Part shown: positions 1-4,605 of the stretch, piece after piece
Numbering within the stretch: the first letter of the stretch is position 1
Layout of the letters: each line of letters begins with the position of its first letter
Source of the DNA: Pseudomonadota bacterium
Lineage (GTDB): Bacteria > Pseudomonadota > Gammaproteobacteria > UBA4575
Length of the DNA stretch: 8,640 nt
Direction of reading: 5' to 3'
Assembly: GCA_009839635.1 (NCBI GenBank)
Contig: VXPJ01000127.1
Span: forward strand, 1-8,640
Program-made: the position numbers and the translations under genes
The notes under the pieces: model-generated
Told to the model about the DNA's origin: nothing
Databases searched by the model: none
What the model saw: only the letters and a program-made list of their open reading frames with translations

Positions 1-238
1 CGTATAAAATAAAAAACGGCAGTATGAAAAGAAGTGCGGCGAGATTGATGATGTAGTTCGAGATGTCTGATCCTGAAAAACTGCTCTGGAAGGCGATCAG
101 GATGATCAGCGAATTTTTGAATACATTATCGTTGAAGGCGCCGAAGAACTGGGTCAGGAAAAAGGGGCCGAAACGCTTCTGCTTCAGCAGCTGCAGCTGG
201 CTGCTTGAACCCGGTTGGCTGGCTTCGGACAAGTTCAC
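1..238 (-). CDS. LplT-like MFS transporter, N-terminal part (cut by window edge)
   Basis: Only the first 79 residues are present; the gene runs off the left edge. After a short polar N-terminus comes the segment KRFGPFFLTQFFGAFNDNVF (residues 21-40), a hallmark of the MFS group that includes the lysophospholipid flippase LplT and the transporter half of Aas-type acyltransferase fusions. It runs into one hydrophobic helix (about 43-50) and a second (about 63-79). The known role of the family is flipping lysophospholipids across the inner membrane for re-acylation; whether this copy also carries acyltransferase domains cannot be seen. I chose GTG at 238 because an in-frame TGA lies directly before it; TTG at 232 is an alternative. 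No good Shine-Dalgarno is visible for either. It is co-directional with the ferredoxin gene, 114 bp away. Confidence 0.8.
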   Translation of the reverse strand, partial: MNLSEASQPGSSSQLQLLKQKRFGPFFLTQFFGAFNDNVFKNSLIILIAFQSSFSGSDISNYIINLAALLFILPFFILY

Positions 239-264
239 TCAGTGCCAGCTGGATTGACCCGAGC

Positions 265-283
265 CCGCCAGGTACCGTGGCGG
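265..283. other. Small inverted repeat between ferredoxin and transporter genes
   Basis: CCGCCA and TGGCGG (6-bp arms) enclose a 7-nt loop that is itself nearly the palindrome GGTACC. It sits in the 114-bp gap, downstream of the ferredoxin stop and 26 nt before the transporter GTG. No T-tract follows on the minus strand, so a classical terminator is unlikely. It may be chance. Confidence 0.25.
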
Positions 284-352
284 ACAAGATCAGGAGCCCG
301 GAAACCTACACACCACATGACCGGAATGGGCGAACCCGGCAGGTGTCCACAG

Positions 353-682
353 TCAGATGTATTCCGGGTTGACCGCCGTCTGGTCGAAATCTACTTCCAC
401 CTCAACATCTGTTTTCAGCCTGGCCTGGCAAGCCAGGATGTAGTTTGCTTTCAACATGTCCCCATCGAGCGTGTAGGTGAAATCCGTCAGCTCCTTGACT
501 TTGCCACTGACCAGCTTGGCGCGGCAGGTTCCGCACGAGCCGACCTTGCAGTCGCACGGCCAGTCGATGCCGGCATTTTTTGCGGCCTGCAGCAGGTTAA
601 TGCCGCCTTTGACATCAAAGGTCTGGCCTGTGTTCAAAATTGTTGCCTTGAAATCCTTGTTTTTTTTGCCGAACCCAAACAT
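353..682 (-). CDS. Small stand-alone 2Fe-2S ferredoxin
   Basis: 109-residue plant/adrenodoxin-fold ferredoxin, a cytoplasmic one-electron carrier. The cluster ligands are C45, C50 and C53 (C-x4-C-x2-C within CKVGSCGTC) and C85 (ILACQAR), the usual plant-type spacing. An extra cysteine, C43, lies just before the loop (PCDC) and could be an alternative ligand. The domain resembles the N-terminal ferredoxin domain of oxygenase reductases, but no flavin or NAD domain follows, so the redox partner is unknown. The basic, aromatic N-terminus (MFGFGKKNKDF) is not a signal peptide. The start is well supported: GGAGG about 7 nt before ATG (the upstream sequence reads CGAGGAGGTGGATAC). It is co-directional with dps, whose stop lies 127 bp upstream, so cotranscription is possible but not shown. 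Confidence 0.9.
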   Translation of the reverse strand: MFGFGKKNKDFKATILNTGQTFDVKGGINLLQAAKNAGIDWPCDCKVGSCGTCRAKLVSGKVKELTDFTYTLDGDMLKANYILACQARLKTDVEVEVDFDQTAVNPEYI

Positions 683-809
683 GTATCCACCTCCTCGTAT
701 CGTGTAGGGGTCGCTATGAAAGCATAGGTATTCCCTGCCATATAAAACCAGTGCCTACTATAGCGCTTCACGGCATGGGCTGCATGACATCTTCAATAGA
801 ATGGCTTGC

Positions 810-1295
810 TCATTGCAACAGACTTCTCAGCATCCAGGCAGTTTTTTCGTGTGTCTGCATGCGGTTTGTGACCAAGTCGGCAGTGGGTTCGTCATTTGCT
901 GCCTCAATGACCGGAAAGATTTCCCGGGCGGTATGTACCACGGCTTCCTGTCCCAGAACCAGCTGATGGATCATCTCCTGTGCACTTGGCACACGTGTTT
1001 CCTCATCGATCTGGGTAAGTTCCTTGAACCTGCTGTAAGAGCCGGGTGCAAAAATACCCAGGGCCCGTATCCGTTCGGCGATTTCATCTACGGCCAGGGC
1101 GAGCTCCTGGTATTGTTGTTCGAACATGGCATGCAGGGTCGTGAACATGGGCCCGGTCACATTCCAGTGATAGTTGTGGGTTTTCAAATACAGCGTGTAG
1201 GTATCTGCAAGCAACCTGCTCAAGCCGGTTGCGATTTCCTTGCGCTGAGGCTCAGGGATGCCGATGTCGATCGGCAATGGTATTGCCTGTTCCAT
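810..1295 (-). CDS. dps: Dps-family mini-ferritin (DNA-binding/iron-storage protein)
   Basis: 161 residues, the usual Dps length. The family forms a 12-subunit cage that oxidises Fe(II) with hydrogen peroxide at inter-subunit sites and stores the mineral; some members also bind DNA. The ferroxidase signature is complete: H43 in NYHWNVTG, H55 in TLHAMFE, and D70/E74 in VDEIAER. The residue that is Asp in E. coli Dps (D67) is Glu here (E59), a substitution I believe is common in this subgroup. The N-terminus is short and weakly charged (only K19 and R18 near it), so DNA binding of the E. coli type is doubtful. The start is supported by AGGAG 7-8 nt before ATG. Regulation by OxyR or Fur would be expected from the family, but I see no clear operator. 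Confidence 0.93.
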   Translation of the reverse strand: MEQAIPLPIDIGIPEPQRKEIATGLSRLLADTYTLYLKTHNYHWNVTGPMFTTLHAMFEQQYQELALAVDEIAERIRALGIFAPGSYSRFKELTQIDEETRVPSAQEMIHQLVLGQEAVVHTAREIFPVIEAANDEPTADLVTNRMQTHEKTAWMLRSLLQ

Positions 1296-1738
1296 GATCT
1301 GCTCCTGTGTTCAATTTCATTACAAGTACGATGAGTCTATTTTAGATAAAGGGCCGATCCGGCACATCGAATAATAGTGATGGCTGCCATCGATTTTATC
1401 CATCAACGTTTGGCTAAGGGTATTGATGTTGCAGTGTGCAATTTCGGACTTGACGTACTTGAAATACATCGAGGTATCGAATCCCTGGAACAAGGCAAAA
1501 GTGGTGTTCAGCAACACCCCCGAAACTGGATCGTGCGTTATACAGATTCCACTGGATACAGAAAAATTACAAAACCTTCGGCACAGCGATACAGGCGAGG
1601 GTGGTCATGCACTTTTTGAGCAAGCCATCGATCCAAGGATAGCTCCGCAGAATTTACACGAAAATATTTGCCCTCAGTACTCACAGAGGGGTCAGATGAT
1701 TGCCCAGGAAGTCTGGTAGAAGTTTCCGGAGAGATTTG
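1296..1738. other. 443-bp stretch without a convincing gene; competing small frames
   Basis: This gap lies between the dps start and the DUF2182 stop. On the plus strand one uninterrupted frame runs 1426-1719 with a possible ribosome-binding site. On the minus strand two overlapping frames could be one broken gene: 1684-1538 (GTG start, 48 residues) and about 1600-1320. They would join if the five-base A run at 1562-1566 had one more base, giving about 120 residues. Third codon positions in the 1517-1320 part are GC-rich like the neighbours, which slightly favours the minus reading. None of the translations resembles a family I know. A 13-bp palindrome, GATGGC-T-GCCATC, lies at 1379-1391. The dps promoter must be in this stretch, but I cannot place a good -10/-35 pair. 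Confidence 0.5.
1426..1719 (+). CDS. Hypothetical protein, doubtful
   Basis: 97 residues from ATG at 1426, preceded by AAGGG with 5-nt spacing. It would be divergent from dps and convergent with the DUF2182 gene, ending 20 bp before that gene's stop, which is a tidy fit in the gap. The translation is soluble, without transmembrane segments, signal peptide or recognisable motif; the central segment VIQIPLDTEKLQNL looks protein-like. Against it: codon use is less GC-rich at third positions than in neighbouring genes and includes ATA, TTA and AGG, and opposite-strand frames in the same stretch are at least as coding-like. I do not recognise a family. Confidence 0.2.
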   Translation: MLQCAISDLTYLKYIEVSNPWNKAKVVFSNTPETGSCVIQIPLDTEKLQNLRHSDTGEGGHALFEQAIDPRIAPQNLHENICPQYSQRGQMIAQEVW

Positions 1739-2536
1739 TTACCAGGGATGGAGGCTCAGCCAGTAGCCACCCCAGATAATCAGTCCTGCCCCCGTGATCA
1801 TACGGGTCATGGTAGGGGAGAATGGAAGGATTTTCTCAAGCAGGACGAAGACTGCAATCAGCAAGACCCAAAGCATGTTCATCACACCTACAGCCAGCAA
1901 CACCGCCATTAGTGCCCAGCAGCAGCCCACGCAAAACATCCCATGATACAGCCCCATCTGGAAGGCCCCGCTTTTGCCATCCTTCCAGGCAGCCATCAAA
2001 AAGCCGAGCGGGGTTCTGCACTGGTTCAGACATGCATCCTTCATCGGGGTCATTTGGTATACACCTGCCAGCAGGAGGATCGCGCCGCTCAGCAGGTAGC
2101 TGTCGGTGTACATCATGGGATCGAGCAGTTTGATTCCATGCAAGGGCCACTGGATGGCACTCGCGAAAATGCTGAACAGGGCCCAGGCGACCAGGTAGCC
2201 CGCCAGGAAAATGAAGGTGGGTGCGTATGGCTGTTTCTTGAGCTTCTTTTGCCGGCTCACGGTGGTGAACATCATGACCATCGGCGAAACGCTCGGGGTC
2301 ATCATGGCAATCATCATGATGTACCACATGAGAAAGAGCATGAGGAAGTCCCATGCCGTCCATGCACGCATGCCACCCATCGGAGGCATCCACATATCGA
2401 CCAGGTGCATGTTCTCCATCGCCCAGGCCATGTAAATTATGTACAGCCAGCTCACGCCCGCCACCAGGATCAGTCCCGAGACGACAATCTTTTTGTCTTG
2501 TGGAGAAAGTCCTGCAACAGGTGGGGGAGTGTTCAT
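1739..2536 (-). CDS. DUF2182 (PpoB2-like) metal-binding integral membrane protein
   Basis: 265 residues, inner-membrane protein with about six to seven hydrophobic helices (near 18-38, 62-82, 107-127, 147-163, 203-219, 222-240, 247-263). Family signatures are a Met cluster at 67-89 (MMIAMMTPSVSPMVMMF), QW-LHG (129-134), QMTPMKDACLNQCR with C169 and C173, and GLYHGMFCVGCCW with H198, C202, C205 and C206. Such Met/Cys/His clusters in membrane helices suggest soft-metal, probably Cu(I), ligands. From memory, the family is named after PpoB2, a copper-delivery partner of tyrosinase in Marinomonas; this was not verified here. The function is otherwise undescribed. ATG is preceded by AAAGG at 7 nt. 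It is divergent from a DUF1326 gene, a recurrent partner family, and has a palindromic element 30 nt upstream of its start. Confidence 0.88.
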   Translation of the reverse strand: MNTPPPVAGLSPQDKKIVVSGLILVAGVSWLYIIYMAWAMENMHLVDMWMPPMGGMRAWTAWDFLMLFLMWYIMMIAMMTPSVSPMVMMFTTVSRQKKLKKQPYAPTFIFLAGYLVAWALFSIFASAIQWPLHGIKLLDPMMYTDSYLLSGAILLLAGVYQMTPMKDACLNQCRTPLGFLMAAWKDGKSGAFQMGLYHGMFCVGCCWALMAVLLAVGVMNMLWVLLIAVFVLLEKILPFSPTMTRMITGAGLIIWGGYWLSLHPW

Positions 2537-2560
2537 GGAAGTGCCTTTCTATATACGTTA

Positions 2561-2598
2561 GATGACCGGTTTACGGGCATGCAAACCGTGTAGTCGCT
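2561..2598. promoter_or_regulatory. Composite palindromic element, copy 1 (upstream of DUF2182)
   Basis: Plus-strand order: GATGACCGGTTT, ACGGG, CATGCAAACCG, TG, TAGTCGCT. The arms CGGTTT (2567-2572) and AAACCG (2583-2588) form the inverted repeat. GACCGGTTT and CATGCAAACCG recur exactly upstream of the Tat-DUF1326 gene. Read in the DUF2182 sense, the flank is AGCGACTACA, also shared with the second copy. It ends 30 nt before the DUF2182 ATG. A regulator-binding site is the likeliest role; an mRNA hairpin near the ribosome-binding site is the alternative. Confidence 0.6.
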
Positions 2599-2632
2599 GG
2601 AATCAAACAAACAGTCAGAATCATTGATGGAA

Positions 2633-2661
2633 ATCATACTGGATTGCCCGTATACATGAAA
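2633..2661 (-). promoter_or_regulatory. Possible sigma-70 promoter of the DUF2182 gene
   Basis: On the minus strand, TTTCAT (2661-2656) and TATGAT (2638-2633) are separated by 17 nt. The -10 is a good match and the -35 a weak one. The palindromic element would lie in the leader, about 45 nt past the -10. Confidence 0.35.
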
Positions 2662-2693
2662 GTCTGGGCGGGGTTGGTGGTGTTGCTAGGGTG

Positions 2694-2722
2694 TTTCAAG
2701 CCCCACTTTTTTAGGCTATACT
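2694..2722 (+). promoter_or_regulatory. Possible sigma-70 promoter of the first DUF1326 gene
   Basis: TTTCAA (2694-2699), a 17-nt spacer and TATACT (2717-2722). The -10 matches 5 of 6 consensus bases; the -35 is weak. The stretch ending TTTT..GGCTATA resembles the promoter proposed for the second DUF1326 gene (3640-3668). Confidence 0.4.
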
Positions 2723-2732
2723 CAATCACCAT

Positions 2733-2753
2733 CCTGCCAGTGTTTTTGGCAGG
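2733..2753 (+). other. Leader hairpin before the first DUF1326 gene
   Basis: Perfect 7-bp arms, CCTGCCA and TGGCAGG, around the loop GTGTTTT. It starts about 10 nt after the proposed -10 and ends 35 nt before the ATG, clear of the GGAGG ribosome-binding site. It has no U-tract. It could act as an operator, an mRNA-stability hairpin or nothing. Confidence 0.4.
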
Positions 2754-2788
2754 CTTCGTATTCATCCAGAAGGCCGGGAGGTGACGCT

Positions 2789-3397
2789 ATGGCGACGACA
2801 GACTGGAGTGTGGAAGGCAACTATTTCGAGTCTTGCACCTGTGACAATTTATGCCCATGTCTTTTGCTGAAAGACCCAACTACGGGTACGTGTACGGCGC
2901 TCGTCGGCTGGAGCATCGATAAGGGGCATTATGGCGATGTCAGCCTTGACGGAATCAAGGTTGCGGTCTGGCTGCACGCTCCGGGCAACCTCACGGCGGG
3001 CGGCTGGCGCCTGGCCCTGTACGTGGACGAGAATGCGGATGATGCACAGTTTGACGCCATCTGTGCCCTGTGGAGCGGTGAAGGCGGTGGTCACCTAGCA
3101 GTAATTGCAGGCCTGGTGAGCGATGTACTGAGTGCCAAGAGAGCGAACATCAGCTTTGAGAGTACGCCGGAAAGGAAGCACCTGGTGATCGAAGGTGTTG
3201 GCGAGAACGAGATCGTTCCGATCGAAGGAGAAGAGGGCAAGCCGGTCATCGTATCCAGCACACCGCTGGCCGTAGCTCCCGGAAATCCGATCACCCTGCA
3301 TGAGTCCAAAAAGGCACAGTACAACGACAACGACATTGACTGGTCCGAATCCGGCAAGGCGGGCCTGGCGTCAGCTTTCCAGTACGGACCCGGTTAG
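2789..3397 (+). CDS. DUF1326 protein, cytoplasmic form
   Basis: 202 residues spanning a complete DUF1326 domain; the biochemical function is unknown. The conserved N-terminal block W-x-V-x-G-NYFESC carries C16-x-C18-x3-C22-P-C24, followed by C35 (GTCTALVGW) and H47 in DKGHYGDVSLDG. Cysteines this closely spaced suggest a thiolate metal site or redox-active thiols. The rest is soluble, with the conserved PERKHLVIEG and NPITLH segments. There is no signal peptide or transmembrane segment, so it should be cytoplasmic. The start is supported by GGAGG with 7-nt spacing to ATG. It is divergent from the DUF2182 gene, with 252 bp between start codons, and about 70% identical by hand alignment to the Tat-targeted copy downstream. 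The shared NYFESCTCDN and CPCLLL blocks are also nearly identical in DNA, which indicates a fairly recent tandem duplication. Confidence 0.9.
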   Translation: MATTDWSVEGNYFESCTCDNLCPCLLLKDPTTGTCTALVGWSIDKGHYGDVSLDGIKVAVWLHAPGNLTAGGWRLALYVDENADDAQFDAICALWSGEGGGHLAVIAGLVSDVLSAKRANISFESTPERKHLVIEGVGENEIVPIEGEEGKPVIVSSTPLAVAPGNPITLHESKKAQYNDNDIDWSESGKAGLASAFQYGPG

Positions 3398-3436
3398 GCC
3401 AGCTCTGCTCTTCTAACAGACCTCACACGCATTGAA

Positions 3437-3460
3437 ACCCGGGCCTTCACAGGCCCGGGT
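3437..3460 (+). terminator. Strong hairpin after the first DUF1326 gene, no U-tract
   Basis: Perfect 10-bp GC-rich arms, ACCCGGGCCT and AGGCCCGGGT, with a TCAC tetraloop, 39 nt past the stop codon. No T-run follows (CCACTTGC), so it is either an atypical terminator or a 3'-end stabilising hairpin. Confidence 0.5.
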
Positions 3461-3639
3461 CCACTTGCACAGGCGGTATGAACGGCGCGCCTTATCCCGC
3501 CTGAAGCCTGCCCGAGACACCCCATTATCCCCTTGCTTCGGGAACCGCCTGGAGAGTCGCCCGTCCCACTGATTTGGGACACACCCTTGAGTCTTATCAT
3601 GAACGCGGTGTCGAGCGGACCTGGCAACGGACAGATATG

Positions 3640-3668
3640 TTTAAAGAGTAGCCATTTTGGGCTATAGT
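3640..3668 (+). promoter_or_regulatory. Possible sigma-70 promoter of the Tat-DUF1326 gene
   Basis: TTTAAA (3640-3645), a 17-nt spacer and TATAGT (3663-3668). The arms TAGCC (3649-3653) and GGCTA (3660-3664) form a small inverted repeat over the spacer and -10. The palindromic element begins about 22 nt after the -10, so it would lie in the early transcribed region. Confidence 0.45.
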
Positions 3669-3689
3669 ATGCGGTAGACGATTTTTTGA

Positions 3690-3727
3690 GACGACCGGTT
3701 TGGTCCATGCAAACCGGAGCGACTACA
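3690..3727. promoter_or_regulatory. Composite palindromic element, copy 2 (upstream of Tat-DUF1326)
   Basis: GACGACCGGTTT, GGTC, CATGCAAACCG, G, AGCGACTACA. The inverted repeat has perfect 8-bp arms, CCGGTTTG (3695-3702) and CAAACCGG (3710-3717), with a 7-nt centre. It ends 33 nt before the ATG at 3751, nearly the same distance as copy 1 from the DUF2182 ATG. The AGCGACTACA flank is on the gene-proximal side here and on the distal side in copy 1. Confidence 0.6.
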
Positions 3728-3750
3728 GATGAGACGGCAGGAGAACTAGC

Positions 3751-4452
3751 ATGTCAATTTTTAACAGAAGAAAATTTCTAAAAGCTACTGGAAGCACGTT
3801 GGCTTTGGGTTCAGCAGGACTTGGGTTTTCGCAGGCTTCGACCGAAAATGCAGTGGACTGGAAAGTGATGGGCAACTATTTCGAGTCCTGTACCTGCGAC
3901 AATGTATGCCCATGTCTTTTGCTGAATGACCCGACCGTGGGTTCATGTACGGCGCTCGTCGGCTGGCAAATAGACAAGGGTCACTACGGTGATGTCAGTC
4001 TGGATGGCATGAAAGTGTCGGTCTGGCTGCATGCCCCGGGGAACCTTCTCAATGGCAACTGGCGCGCAGCCCTGTACGTCGATGCTCAGGCGAACGATGC
4101 GCAGTTCGAGGCGCTGAAGACATTGTGGACTGGTGGAGGTGGTGGCCACTTGGGTATCATCGCGAGCCTGATCAGCGAGGTCCTCAGTATTGAGAAGGCC
4201 AGTATCAGCATCATGGACACTCCCGAGAGGAAACACCTAGTCGTGGAAGGCGCAGGGGAAATTGATATCCATCCCATCAAAGGGGAAGACGGCAAGGACA
4301 TCATCCTGGCTCACACGCCGCTTGCAGTTGCGCCACACAACCCGATTACGTTGCATATGTCCAAGCGGGCTCGCTACCACGACAACGGCGTCGACTGGTA
4401 CGAATCCGGCAAGGCCGGGCTGTCCTCAGCGTTTCAGTACGGACCCGCCTGA
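3751..4452 (+). CDS. DUF1326 protein with twin-arginine signal (exported form)
   Basis: 233 residues: a 30-residue leader followed by a full DUF1326 domain. The leader has NRRKFLK (R6, R7), close to the S/T-RRxFLK Tat consensus, then a Gly/Ala/Leu hydrophobic stretch (13-27) and a possible cleavage site after SQA (about 29). Tat export implies the domain folds, possibly with a bound metal, before crossing to the periplasm. The cysteine block is conserved: C47-x-C49-x3-C53-P-C55 and C66, with DKGHYGDVSLDG after it. Apart from the leader it is about 70% identical to the preceding paralogue. AGGAG lies 7 nt before ATG. A promoter and a palindromic element shared with the DUF2182 gene lie upstream, and a strong hairpin lies downstream. 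The function is unknown; my inference is that it is the periplasmic partner in metal or thiol handling. Confidence 0.9.
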   Translation: MSIFNRRKFLKATGSTLALGSAGLGFSQASTENAVDWKVMGNYFESCTCDNVCPCLLLNDPTVGSCTALVGWQIDKGHYGDVSLDGMKVSVWLHAPGNLLNGNWRAALYVDAQANDAQFEALKTLWTGGGGGHLGIIASLISEVLSIEKASISIMDTPERKHLVVEGAGEIDIHPIKGEDGKDIILAHTPLAVAPHNPITLHMSKRARYHDNGVDWYESGKAGLSSAFQYGPA

Positions 4453-4493
4453 GGGCACACTCGCTATCTCATTTCCTGGCAGTGGCCAGCATC

Positions 4494-4517
4494 CTGCCCG
4501 GTCAAATGACCGGGCAG
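4494..4517 (+). terminator. Strong hairpin after the Tat-DUF1326 gene, no clear U-tract
   Basis: CTGCCCGGTCA and TGACCGGGCAG are perfect 11-nt arms around AA; the physical stem is probably 9 bp with loop CAAATG. It lies 41 nt past the stop, almost the same offset as the hairpin after the first DUF1326 gene. It is followed by CCTTGACTG rather than a T-run. It probably separates this gene from the M23 peptidase gene. Confidence 0.5.
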
Positions 4518-4566
4518 CCTTGACTGTTGGCCATTCGCTGACAAAACCCCTAGAGAACCAAGCCAT

Positions 4567-4594
4567 GCGCTAAGGCAGCGCGGAGATTTAGCGC
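4567..4594 (+). other. Inverted repeat just before the M23 peptidase start
   Basis: GCGCTAA (4567-4573) and TTAGCGC (4588-4594) are perfect 7-bp arms around a 14-nt loop containing GGAG. It ends 11 nt before the chosen ATG, where a ribosome-binding site would be expected. It may affect translation or be an operator. Confidence 0.3.
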
Positions 4595-4605
4595 TGGACC
4601 ACCGG

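Larger units (their letters stand above)
3398..3750. other. 353-bp gap between the DUF1326 paralogues: regulatory sites only
   Basis: No credible gene: a 104-residue minus-strand frame crosses it, but its Ser/Gly/Arg-rich translation looks like random sequence. In order it holds a strong hairpin (3437-3460), a shorter inverted repeat GTCCCA/TGGGAC with a 6-nt loop (3563-3580), a candidate promoter (3640-3668), the second palindromic element (3690-3727) and an AGGAG ribosome-binding site (3739-3743). Between 3461 and 3562 I see nothing I can interpret. Confidence 0.6.

Noticed and set aside
1379..1391. GATGGC-T-GCCATC as a dps operator
   Set aside because: A 6-bp-arm palindrome is expected by chance about this often in a window of this size, and it matches no OxyR or Fur site I know.
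1836..2593. Long frames of 185 (minus) and 216 (plus) residues over the DUF2182 gene
   Set aside because: They are His/Arg/Gln-rich shadows of the membrane-protein gene, whose own frame matches a known family along its whole length.
3394..3708. 104-residue minus-strand open frame across the gap between the DUF1326 genes
   Set aside because: The translation is Ser/Gly/Arg-rich and low in structure, has no motif, and overlaps the hairpin, promoter and palindrome, which explain the sequence better.
2561..3727. Palindromic repeats as ends of an insertion sequence or transposon
   Set aside because: Both copies have the same orientation, no transposase or target duplication is present, and they lie at equivalent promoter-proximal positions of two genes.
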